Source: Pseudomonas shirazensis
Lineage (GTDB): Bacteria > Pseudomonadota > Gammaproteobacteria > Pseudomonadales > Pseudomonadaceae
DNA: 64,000 nucleotides
NCBI RefSeq assembly: GCF_014268785.2
Contig: NZ_JABWRD020000004.1
Coordinates: 1-64,000, forward strand
Reading direction: 5' to 3'
The translations under genes were made by a program, and so were the position numbers. The notes beneath the pieces were generated by a model. The model was not told the DNA's origin and made no database searches. It worked only from the letters and a program-made list of their open reading frames with translations. Shown in pieces: positions 27,983 through 36,413 of this stretch (the first letter of the stretch is position 1; the number at the start of each line of letters is the position of its first letter).

Positions 27983-28390
27983 GCTTCCTGGCTGGTGCCC
28001 CGCCTTGGGCGCTTTACAGAGCAACACCCCGATATCGAGGTGCGGGTTGAGGCGACTTCTTCATTGGTGGATTTGCGCAAGCACCCTGTGGACATAGCCT
28101 TGCGCCATGGGCTGGGCTATTACCCAGGCGATGACTCGCGTGCGCAGCGTGGCACCAGTTTTGAAGATGACCTGTTACTTATGAAGGCTGCCGAAGCGGG
28201 GCAGGGCCTGGCATTGGTGGCGCAGGAGCTTGTCAGGCCAGAAATTGAGGCCAGACGGTTGGTGCAGGCGTTGGATCACCCATGGCCGATGCGTTTTTCC
28301 TACTACCTGCTGCATCAGAAGGAAGACGCCGAGCGTGCAGAAATCAAGGCCTTTACCGAATGGGTGTTGGAGGAGATGGAGCAAACCTGA
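27971..28390 (+). pseudogene. decayed LysR-family regulator (C-terminal fragment)
   Basis: The frame encodes FAASWLVPRLGRFTEQHPDIEVRVEA onward, closely similar to the effector domain of the intact LysR gene at 23897-24799. The DNA-binding domain and first half of the gene are lost at the junction with the RND fragment. A second, in-frame loss of about 60 residues is evident near 28130, where YYPGDDSR runs straight into AQRGTSFEDD, while the intact paralogue has a full subdomain there. The natural stop is kept at 28388-28390. Confidence 0.85.
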
Positions 28391-28417
28391 ATCCCCCTGA
28401 GCGGCATGCCGAACAGC

Positions 28418-29377
28418 CTATTCCGCCCACTCCGGATCCCCGGTAAACACCACCGTGATCCACCGATCCGGCCCTTCGCCGCCCACCGCATCGCCGATTT
28501 CGTTACGCAGGGCGTCCCACTCGGCGATGGTCCGTGCCGCCATGTCGGCAGGCACGATGAAGTACAGCTCGATCTCGCGCGAGCGCCCGACCTTGGCCAC
28601 ATACGCCCGGAACGACTGCAGGCCATGCTTGTGCACGAAGGCCTGGGCGACGCTGTCGACGTGTTGCTTGAGGTCGCTCGGCGTAACCAGAAATATATCC
28701 GCCAAAGCCTGGCGTACCACCGACAACGGCAGCGGAATGATCACCAGACACACCAGCCCGAGCACCGCCGGGTCGATGTACGGTGATATCCACTGCCACT
28801 GCGTGCCCTGAATCGCCAGGCCAACGCAGAAGGCAATCAACAGCGCGGCGGTAATGCTCGCCGACATGACCCAGCCCTTGACGTCCATGCGCACGAAGTC
28901 GGAGTTGAGCGTGCGGTTGGCGCGGGCCTCGACCACGGCGATGGTGACGCAGGCAATCACGGTCAGTACGGCGTAGATCAGGGCGAGGCCGAATTCGAGG
29001 TCGCGGCCGCCTTCAAGCAGGCTGCTGACCGCGTTGATCAGGGCGTAGATGGCCACGCCGCTGAGCAGAATGCCATTGAGTGCCAGCACCATCGGTTCAA
29101 GGTGCCAGAAGCCCATGCTGAAGCGTTCGCGCAACTTGCGCGACATCTGCGCGCTGCTGACGTGGGCGGTGATCAGCTTGACCACCACCAGCGACAAGCC
29201 GCTCATGCTGGCGTCGACCAGCGAATAGACGCCGTCGAACACAATCGAGAACGAGCCCGAAGCCAGGCCGAAGGCGATACCGATGGTGGCGATGAAGAGA
29301 GTGACTGCGATCGAGGTGCGCAGTAGGCCCTGCTCGCAGGTCAGGTCGAAAAAAGCCGGTTTGGGTGAGATCTGCAT
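28418..29377 (-). CDS. cation diffusion facilitator-type transporter
   Basis: An inner-membrane protein of 319 residues with about six helices. The first pair (LLRTSIAVTLFIATIGIAFGLASG, then SFSIVFDGVYSLVDASMSGL) and the cytoplasmic C-terminal domain fit the CDF/COG0053 fold. The TM2 metal site reads FDGVYSLVD, which differs from the DxxxD of zinc exporters such as YiiP, so the metal specificity is unclear. The ATG at 29377 is preferred over one 51 bases upstream. It is the first conserved gene after the RND/LysR scar. Confidence 0.8.
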   Translation of the reverse strand: MQISPKPAFFDLTCEQGLLRTSIAVTLFIATIGIAFGLASGSFSIVFDGVYSLVDASMSGLSLVVVKLITAHVSSAQMSRKLRERFSMGFWHLEPMVLALNGILLSGVAIYALINAVSSLLEGGRDLEFGLALIYAVLTVIACVTIAVVEARANRTLNSDFVRMDVKGWVMSASITAALLIAFCVGLAIQGTQWQWISPYIDPAVLGLVCLVIIPLPLSVVRQALADIFLVTPSDLKQHVDSVAQAFVHKHGLQSFRAYVAKVGRSREIELYFIVPADMAARTIAEWDALRNEIGDAVGGEGPDRWITVVFTGDPEWAE

Positions 29378-29446
29378 AACTGAAACTCTTGTACGGCGGT
29401 AAATGCCGGGGGATAGCGGCCTCGGCATTGCCGAGGTCAGTACAGA

Positions 29447-31573
29447 CTAGACGCGAAACTGCGCCATCAATGCTTGTTGCTGATTGGCCAGATGGTTCAG
29501 CGCCTGGCTGATGCGTGCCGATTCGTCTGCCTGGCCGGCGAGCGAGTCGGTGACGTCGCGAATGCCGGCCACATTGCGGTTAACTTCTTCGGCCACGGCG
29601 CTTTGCTCTTCGGCAGCCGAGGCGATCTGCAGGTTCATGTCGGTGATCACTGCGACGGCCTCGCCAATGCGCTGCAGCGCGGGCATCGCCTGCTCCATCT
29701 GCTGCGCACTGTCCTGCGCCTGGCGCTGGCCGGCCTGCATGGTGCCGACCACGGTTTCGCTGCCTTGCTGCAGGCCTTCGATCACCTGGCGGATCTCCTC
29801 GACTGATACCTGGGTACGCTGGGCCAGGCTGCGCACCTCATCGGCCACCACCGCGAAACCGCGCCCGGCTTCGCCGGCGCGGGCTGCTTCGATGGCGGCG
29901 TTGAGTGCAAGCAGGTTGGTCTGCTCGGCAATGGCGCGGATCACCTCCAGCACCGAGCCGATCTGCTCGCTGCGGCTCTCCAACGCTTTCGCCTGGCCCA
30001 TCGCCGCATCCATGTCGCTGGCCAGTTGGGCGATTGCCCTGCGGGTGTCGGCTACCCGCTGCAGGCCTTCGCGGCTGGCCTGATCGGCGCCGCGTGCCGC
30101 CTGGGCGGCTTGCGCGGCGTTGTGAGCGACGTCCTGCGCGGTAGCGCTCATCTCATTGGCGGCGGTTGCTACCTGCTCGATCTCGCGTTGCTGCTGTTGC
30201 ATGCCGTTGCTGGTCTGGCTGGCGATGGCGGCGGACTGGTCCGCCGTAGTGCGTGCGTCCTGTAGCGAGGCCTTTACCTGGGCAATCACCGGTTGCAGCT
30301 TGTCGAGAAAACGGTTGAACCAGCCGGTCAACTGGCCCAGTTCATCATCGCGGGCGTAGTCCAGCCGGCGGGTCAGGTCGCCTTCGCCGCTGGCGATGTC
30401 TTGCAGACGCCGGGCTACCATGAGGATTGGCCGGGTGACGCCACGCGCGGTCAGCCAGACCAGCAGCAAGCCCAGCACCGCTGCAAACAGGCCGATGGCC
30501 AGGCTGATCAGGTTGGCGTCCTGGTTGTGCCCGGCCAGGCGTTGGTTCAGCGCTACTGCCGGCGCCTGCAGCACAGCCTCGGGCAGCTCCAGCAGAACTT
30601 GCCACGGGGCGGCGTCAGGGATAGGCGCAAATGGCTGCGAGACGCGCATCTGGCCGTGATCCAGGCGCCGCACTGGCTGCCCGGCAAGCAAGCTGGGCAG
30701 CAGCTCGCGGGCCGGGCCGCTGAGCACTTGTTCGAGCGGTTTGCTCAGTTGCGCGGCATCGGCGCTGTGGCCGGCGAGCAAGCCCGCCGGGCTGACAATG
30801 CTGACCTGGCCTTGGCCATCGAACAGCTCCTGACGGCCGCTCAGGCTCAACTGCTGGAGGTTGTCCAGGCTGATGTCCAGGCCGACTACGGCGATGACCT
30901 TGCCGTTATCCATGATTGGCAGGGCGATGCTGGTAATCAGCACCTGCTGGCCGTTGATTTCGTCGAAGTAGGGATCGACCACGCAAGCCTTGGCGGTTTG
31001 CTCCGGGCAGGTCAGCCAGCGGTTGTAGGGCGAGCCGTTGGCGCCAATGCTGCTGTCGGCAAGCATCGCCTCGGGCATGGCTTCGGCGGTCAGCGTGCCA
31101 GACTGTGCTTGCGACCAGTACAGCGAGAAGCGCCCGCTGTCGTTGCTGCCATCCTGGGGCTGGTTGATGAAGCGCGCATCCTGTCTGTCGAGGGCGTTCG
31201 GTTGGAACACCAGATACAAGCCGATCAGGCCAGGATTGCCCACCAGCGCCGCGCGTGCCTGTGCGCTCAATGATGCGCGTAGATCGCTGTCGCCGCGCTG
31301 CCTGAGCACCTGCACCAGGCGGCTGAAACCGCTGCCGTATTGGTAGGCATCCATGAAGTAGCGCTGAATGCGCAGTGCCTGGGTTTCGGCCTGAGCCTGC
31401 AGGCGCAGGCGGGCGCTGTGGTCGAGCAGTTCGCTGTTGGCGCTGAACACCTGTGCTGCGCTGCGGCGCGCCTGGGTCAGCGAGGTGGCCACCAGCAGGG
31501 CAACAATGACCAGCAGGCACAGGCCGGCGAGAAGGGTGATCTTCCACTGGATGGAAAGGCGGCGCAGGAGCAT
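29447..31573 (-). CDS. methyl-accepting chemotaxis receptor with dCache domain
   Basis: A 708-residue transmembrane chemoreceptor. TM1 spans about 12-32 and the periplasmic dCache-type ligand domain about 40-350 (VVGLDISLDNLQQL near 230 is characteristic). TM2 spans about 355-376 and a HAMP domain about 377-430. The kinase-controlling hairpin tip is at about 548-590 (AEQTNLLALNAAIEAARAGE). Neighbouring genes (permease, YdgA-like, NadA) match the locus of the polyamine receptor McpU in P. putida KT2440 as I recall it, so a polyamine ligand is a reasonable guess. The permease gene lies 58 bases upstream on the same strand. Confidence 0.9.
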   Translation of the reverse strand: MLLRRLSIQWKITLLAGLCLLVIVALLVATSLTQARRSAAQVFSANSELLDHSARLRLQAQAETQALRIQRYFMDAYQYGSGFSRLVQVLRQRGDSDLRASLSAQARAALVGNPGLIGLYLVFQPNALDRQDARFINQPQDGSNDSGRFSLYWSQAQSGTLTAEAMPEAMLADSSIGANGSPYNRWLTCPEQTAKACVVDPYFDEINGQQVLITSIALPIMDNGKVIAVVGLDISLDNLQQLSLSGRQELFDGQGQVSIVSPAGLLAGHSADAAQLSKPLEQVLSGPARELLPSLLAGQPVRRLDHGQMRVSQPFAPIPDAAPWQVLLELPEAVLQAPAVALNQRLAGHNQDANLISLAIGLFAAVLGLLLVWLTARGVTRPILMVARRLQDIASGEGDLTRRLDYARDDELGQLTGWFNRFLDKLQPVIAQVKASLQDARTTADQSAAIASQTSNGMQQQQREIEQVATAANEMSATAQDVAHNAAQAAQAARGADQASREGLQRVADTRRAIAQLASDMDAAMGQAKALESRSEQIGSVLEVIRAIAEQTNLLALNAAIEAARAGEAGRGFAVVADEVRSLAQRTQVSVEEIRQVIEGLQQGSETVVGTMQAGQRQAQDSAQQMEQAMPALQRIGEAVAVITDMNLQIASAAEEQSAVAEEVNRNVAGIRDVTDSLAGQADESARISQALNHLANQQQALMAQFRV

Positions 31574-31631
31574 GGGTTTTCCTTCTCGAGCAGAGCGACG
31601 CCCGCATCAAGCGGGCGTCGGTGGGGGAGGC

Positions 31632-32978
31632 TCAGTCAGCGATACAGTTGGGCGGCGCGATGCGAAACGCCTTGGTCAGCCAGCCGAGGTAGATCAGCCC
31701 GGCCAGTGCCCAGGCGCCGCCAAACAGCAGCGAGTGCTGATTCAGGTCCAGCCACAGCGAGACGATGATGCAAAAGCCAATGGTCGGCAGCACCAGATAC
31801 TTGAAGGTCTGGGCCAGGCTCTTGCGACCCTTCTCGCGCAGGTAGCAGTGGTTGATCACCGCCAGATTGACGAAGCTGAACGCAACCAATGCGCCGAAGT
31901 TGATCACCGAGGTGGCTGTGACCAGATCAAAGAAGATCGCGGACAATGCCACCAGGCCGACCACGGCAATGTTCAGCACCGGCGTCTTGTAACGAGGGTG
32001 CAGGCGGGCGAATACCCGAGTCGGGATCACCCCGTCGCGGCCCATCACATACAGCAGCCGTGACACGCTGGTCTGCGAGGCTAGGCCCGAGGCGATGGTG
32101 TTGATCACCGTGCAGGCGATAAACACCGACTGGAACAACTTGCCACCGACATACAGGGCGATTTCCGGCAGCGCCGCTTCCTGGTCATGGAAGCGCTGCA
32201 TGGTCGGGAAATAGGCCTGGATGAAGTAGGACACAAGAATGAACACCACACCGCCGATCAAGGCGGTGAGGAAGATCGCCCGCGGAATGGTCTTGCCCGG
32301 ATCGCGAGTTTCTTCCGACAGGCAGGTCACCGCATCGAAACCCAGGAACGAGAAGCACAGAATGGTCGCACCGGCGGCCAGCGCGCTGAACTGCACCTGT
32401 GGGTCGACAAACGGGATCAGGCTCCAGGCCGTGCCCAGGCCCTCGCCATGCTCAAGGCCACGTGCGCAGAGGTAGATGAACACACTGATGATTGCCACCT
32501 GCACGGCAACGAACAGAGCATTGAAGTGGGCCACCAGGTTGACGCTGCGCATGTTGACCAGGCTGATCAGGGTGACGAAGCCGGCCACCCAGATCCACTG
32601 CGGCACCTCCGGAAACATCGCCGACAGGTACAACTTGGCCAGCAGGGCGTTGACCATTGGCAGCAGCAGGTAATCAAGCAGCGATGACCAGCCAACCAGA
32701 AAACCCACGTGTGGATTGATCGCCCGCTGGGTGTAGGTGTATGCCGAGCCAGACTGCGGAAAACGCCGTACCAGCGTGCCGTAGCTCACCGCGGTGAACA
32801 GCACGCCCAGCAGCGCCAGGATGTAGGCACTGGGCACATGCCCGGCAGTAATCCCGGAAACGATGCCAAAGGTGTCGAAGACGGTCATCGGCGTCAGGTA
32901 AGCCAGACCGATGATCACCACATGCCACAGGCGCAGCGATTTGCGGAACTGGCCGCTGTTGCTTGGTTCAGGCTGCAT
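31632..32978 (-). CDS. APC-family permease, putrescine importer-like
   Basis: An inner-membrane transporter of 448 residues with about 12 helices. The unwound TM1 segment (HVVIIGLAYLTPMTVFDTFG) and the TM6 GATILCFSFLGFDAVTCLSEE segment place it in the APC superfamily near PuuP-type polyamine importers. The YLSAMFP loop also resembles that group. It precedes the chemoreceptor gene and may share its transcript. The substrate assignment is by resemblance only. Confidence 0.82.
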   Translation of the reverse strand: MQPEPSNSGQFRKSLRLWHVVIIGLAYLTPMTVFDTFGIVSGITAGHVPSAYILALLGVLFTAVSYGTLVRRFPQSGSAYTYTQRAINPHVGFLVGWSSLLDYLLLPMVNALLAKLYLSAMFPEVPQWIWVAGFVTLISLVNMRSVNLVAHFNALFVAVQVAIISVFIYLCARGLEHGEGLGTAWSLIPFVDPQVQFSALAAGATILCFSFLGFDAVTCLSEETRDPGKTIPRAIFLTALIGGVVFILVSYFIQAYFPTMQRFHDQEAALPEIALYVGGKLFQSVFIACTVINTIASGLASQTSVSRLLYVMGRDGVIPTRVFARLHPRYKTPVLNIAVVGLVALSAIFFDLVTATSVINFGALVAFSFVNLAVINHCYLREKGRKSLAQTFKYLVLPTIGFCIIVSLWLDLNQHSLLFGGAWALAGLIYLGWLTKAFRIAPPNCIAD

Positions 32979-33504
32979 GCGCGCGATGCTCCTGAGTCTG
33001 AACGGTGGGCGAGTGGGCAGGCGGGCACAGCCAGGTCGTGCGGATGAGCTCCATGTTGTTCACCTTTATGTCGGAGCGAGGGCGGGCGCATGCGAGGCGC
33101 CTGTGGCATGGCTGACAGTGCCGCAGCGAAGTTCAAGGCGCGCAGAGTCCCTTGTGGGGCGAGTAAGCGCGCTGCGGTTGTTCTTCGTTGTTAGGCGCTG
33201 AAGCGAGGTGGTTAAAATAAAGAACGATGCGGGGTGGGGTGTCAAGTTAAACATGACAGAATGTAACTGAAATCGAGATTTTATCGGGTTTTTGCCGCTT
33301 GCGCCCCAAGGTAAGTGCGAATATTCATTCAAAGGCGGATTTTAATGTCCGTAAAAATTTACGATCACTGATTGCCAAACACATCTTCAGCAAATTTTTG
33401 CCGGCTGAGCCCGGCGCATCCGACAGGCGTCAGTGGTACCCTTCGTGCCCAGCGCGACGGTGTCGCACCCAGTCCCCCCTTATGGAAAGCAATCGGTTCA
33501 ATTC
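32979..33504. other. 526-base intergenic region between divergent permease and YdgA-like genes
   Basis: No gene is visible. The part from about 33200 to 33400 is clearly AT-richer than its surroundings and likely holds the promoters. Short open frames lack ribosome sites and family resemblance. Confidence 0.5.
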
Positions 33505-35022
33505 ATGAAGAAATCAGTAGGCATTCTCTCCGGCCTGGCCGTCGCCATCGCCATCGCAGCCACCGCTGGCGCTTGGTACACCGGCAAGCAACTGCCCGCC
33601 GAGTTGCAGGCTTCGGTCACTCGTGCCAACGAAGAACTGCTCAAGGCCACTGCCGGTACCGGCGGCAGCATGAGCCTGGAACTGACATCGCTGGAGCAGC
33701 ACCTGTACAGCAGCACCGCGCACTACCGGCTCAAGGCCAAGGATGTGTGGTTGGGCGAAGGCCAGGCGCTGAACTTCGATGTCGGCATCACTGATCAGCT
33801 TGAGCACGGGCCATTCCCGTGGTCGCGGGTCAAGGCGCTGAAACTGATGCCGGTGATGGTCTCGAGCAACAGCGTGCTCGACAAGGACGAAGCCACAGCC
33901 AAGTGGTACAGCGCTGCGGGCGAGCAATCGCCGATCACCGCCAATGTCGATGTCGGTTATGGCGGTCACATCGACAGCGATGTTCGCTTTGCGCCGATCA
34001 AGCTCAATGAGGTAGACGGCAACAGCGTCGACTTCTCCGGCATGCAGGTGTTGCTCAGCGGCGACCGTGAAGGCAAGGCTGTGAAGATTCACGCCAACGC
34101 TGATCGTCTGCAGATGAAACTGGTGGGTGCAGACCATCCGCCAGCGACCTTCACCCTGGACAAGTTCAAGGTAGGCGGCAACCTGGCCAGCACCGACCAC
34201 GACATGGTCTATGTCGGCAACGTCGATGTTCTGCTTGGCCAACTGGAGGCTGTGCTTGGGCCAAAGCAGGAAGTGATGCTGCTCAAAGACCTGGAGCAAA
34301 CCAACCTGTACACCGCCGAAGGTGCTGACAAGATCGGTGCGCGAATCGCGTACAAGGTTGGCGACATCAACTACGCCAACCGCGCCGTCGGCAGCGGCAA
34401 GATGGTCGTGACCATGAACTCGGTCGACGTACCGGCCCTGCAGTCGCTGGCCGAGTGGTACCAGACCAAGCTGCCTGAGGTGCAGGCCATGCAAGCGGCC
34501 ACTGCTGCTGGCGAGCCAATGCCGTCGTTCAACATGAGCGAGGAAGAGAAGGTCAAGGTTCAGGCAGACCTGCAGAAGATGCTTGCCGCCAAACCAAAGC
34601 TGGCCCTGGAGGAGTTGTCGTTCAAGACTGCCAATGGCCAGAGTCACTTCAAGCTGGCGCTGGACTTCGCCGCGCCGAGCTCGTTCGACCTGCCGCCTGA
34701 TCAACTGGCCAAGCAACTGATCAGCCAGCTCAACGGCGAACTGCTGGTGTCCAAGCCGATGGTCGGCGACCTCACTGCCTTGCAGGCCCTGCTCGAAGGC
34801 CAGACCGACCCTCAGGCGATTGCCCAGCAGTCCAGTCAGGCCGGTGAAATGCTCGGCATGATGGCGCTGCAGAGCGGCATGGCCACGGTCAAGGGCGACA
34901 ACGTCGTGTCCAACCTGCACTACGCCGATGGCATGGTCGACTTCAACGGCAAGAAAATGACCGTCGAAGAGTTCGCCATGATCTTCGCTGCGCACCTGGC
35001 GGCGCTGTCGCCGCAGGGCTGA
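33505..35022 (+). CDS. YdgA-like DUF945 protein
   Basis: A 505-residue protein with an N-terminal signal anchor (KKSVGILSGLAVAIAIAATAGAWYTG) and a large periplasmic part. The segments GAWYTGKQLPAEL and the closing DFNGKKMTVEEFAMIFAAH fit the DUF945/YdgA family. Its function is not established; the family resembles AsmA-like envelope proteins in size and anchoring. The start at 33505 follows the signal-anchor logic. It is transcribed alone. Confidence 0.8.
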   Translation: MKKSVGILSGLAVAIAIAATAGAWYTGKQLPAELQASVTRANEELLKATAGTGGSMSLELTSLEQHLYSSTAHYRLKAKDVWLGEGQALNFDVGITDQLEHGPFPWSRVKALKLMPVMVSSNSVLDKDEATAKWYSAAGEQSPITANVDVGYGGHIDSDVRFAPIKLNEVDGNSVDFSGMQVLLSGDREGKAVKIHANADRLQMKLVGADHPPATFTLDKFKVGGNLASTDHDMVYVGNVDVLLGQLEAVLGPKQEVMLLKDLEQTNLYTAEGADKIGARIAYKVGDINYANRAVGSGKMVVTMNSVDVPALQSLAEWYQTKLPEVQAMQAATAAGEPMPSFNMSEEEKVKVQADLQKMLAAKPKLALEELSFKTANGQSHFKLALDFAAPSSFDLPPDQLAKQLISQLNGELLVSKPMVGDLTALQALLEGQTDPQAIAQQSSQAGEMLGMMALQSGMATVKGDNVVSNLHYADGMVDFNGKKMTVEEFAMIFAAHLAALSPQG

Positions 35023-35037
35023 CGTTTTGCTGGCGGG

Positions 35038-35090
35038 GCTGTAGTGATGGCGGGGCAAGCCCGCGCTCGCTCGGTCCCGCAGGTGGCAGT
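35038..35090. repeat. degenerate REP-like element
   Basis: The stretch has the gcggggcaagcccgc core seen in Pseudomonas extragenic palindromes, followed by gctcgctcggtcccgc. It is a single diverged copy in the 284-base gap between the YdgA-like gene and nadA. Assignment rests on recall of the REP consensus. Confidence 0.4.
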
Positions 35091-35306
35091 GCTTGCGCGC
35101 CGTCGGGCCAGTTACGTTGGCCTGATTGGCACGCGCAGAAATCGCTTTTGCAAAGACCTGATTGGCTGTAGCCTTCGGCGCGATAATAATCCGCGCCCGC
35201 AGAAGGCCGTGATGGCCTGTCTGGCCGTCCGGCGTCATTAGCCTGACTGCCAGGGCTCGGTGATACTCTTGACTGACGCGCACGCGCGCCCGCAGGTCCA
35301 GCGATC

Positions 35307-36365
35307 ATGACCCAGATTTCCGAACGGCTGTTGGTTCAAGCTCACCTTGATGCCAAGCAACCCCATCCCCTGACGCCCGCGCAGGAGGCCGAATACCGTG
35401 CGGCCATCGCTGCCGAGCTCAAGGCCCAGAATGCTGTGCTGGTTGCGCATTTCTATTGTGACCCGGTAATCCAGGCCTTGGCCGAAGAAACCGGCGGCTG
35501 TGTTTCCGACTCGCTGGAAATGGCCCGCTTCGGCAAGAACCACCCGGCCGACACCGTGATTGTCGCCGGCGTGCGCTTCATGGGCGAAACGGCAAAGATC
35601 CTCACCCCGGAAAAACGCATCCTGATGCCAACCTTGGAAGCGACCTGCTCGCTCGACCTGGGTTGTCCAGTAGAAGAGTTTTCGGCGTTTTGTGACAAGC
35701 ACCCCGAGCGAACCGTGGTGGTGTATGCCAACACGTCGGCTGCGGTCAAGGCACGTGCCGACTGGGTAGTGACCTCCAGTTGCGCGCTGGAAATCGTCGA
35801 AACCCTGATGGATAACGGCGAAAAAATCATCTGGGGGCCGGACCAGCACCTGGGCCGCTATATCCAGAAGAAGACCGGCGCCGACATGCTGCTGTGGGAC
35901 GGTGCCTGCATCGTCCATGAGGAGTTCAAGTCGCGCCAGCTCGCCGACATGAAAGCGCTGCATCCGGATGCGGCAATTCTGGTCCACCCGGAGTCGCCTG
36001 AGTCGGTGATCGAACTGGCCGATGCGGTAGGCTCGACCAGCCAGCTGATCAAGGCGGCGCAGACACTGCCGAACAAGACCTTCATCGTCGCCACCGACAG
36101 CGGCATCTTCTACAAGATGCAGCAGTTGTGCCCGGACAAGGTCTTTGTCGCCGCGCCTACCGCGGGCAATGGCGCCGCCTGCCGCAGCTGTGCGCACTGC
36201 CCGTGGATGGCGATGAATACCCTCGAGCGCACCCTCGACTGCCTGCGTACCGGCAGCAACGAGATCCTAGTCGACCCCGCCTTGATCCCGCGCGCGATCA
36301 AACCGCTCAATCGCATGCTCGACTTCACTCAGGCGGCCCGCCTGAAGTTGTCCGGCAACGCCTGA
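35307..36365 (+). CDS. nadA: quinolinate synthase A
   Basis: It condenses iminoaspartate with dihydroxyacetone phosphate to quinolinate in NAD synthesis. The 352-residue protein has the three Cys ligands of its [4Fe-4S] cluster, with the last in CRSCAHCPWM near the C terminus. VAHFYCDP near residue 50 and SGIFYKM are typical. The gene is transcribed alone and converges with the M48 protease gene. Confidence 0.96.
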   Translation: MTQISERLLVQAHLDAKQPHPLTPAQEAEYRAAIAAELKAQNAVLVAHFYCDPVIQALAEETGGCVSDSLEMARFGKNHPADTVIVAGVRFMGETAKILTPEKRILMPTLEATCSLDLGCPVEEFSAFCDKHPERTVVVYANTSAAVKARADWVVTSSCALEIVETLMDNGEKIIWGPDQHLGRYIQKKTGADMLLWDGACIVHEEFKSRQLADMKALHPDAAILVHPESPESVIELADAVGSTSQLIKAAQTLPNKTFIVATDSGIFYKMQQLCPDKVFVAAPTAGNGAACRSCAHCPWMAMNTLERTLDCLRTGSNEILVDPALIPRAIKPLNRMLDFTQAARLKLSGNA

Positions 36366-36413
36366 TCCGCAGCTTGGGCGACGCCGGACAAACCGGCGCC
36401 GCCTGAACGCTGC

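Noticed and set aside
26357..28027. Reading the RND fragment as a full 556-residue gene
   Set aside because: The first 20 or so residues are antisense LysR sequence, and the transporter's N-terminal half with the proton relay is missing.
33514..35283. A 589-codon frame antisense to the YdgA-like gene
   Set aside because: Same reason; the sense strand has the signal anchor and family segments.
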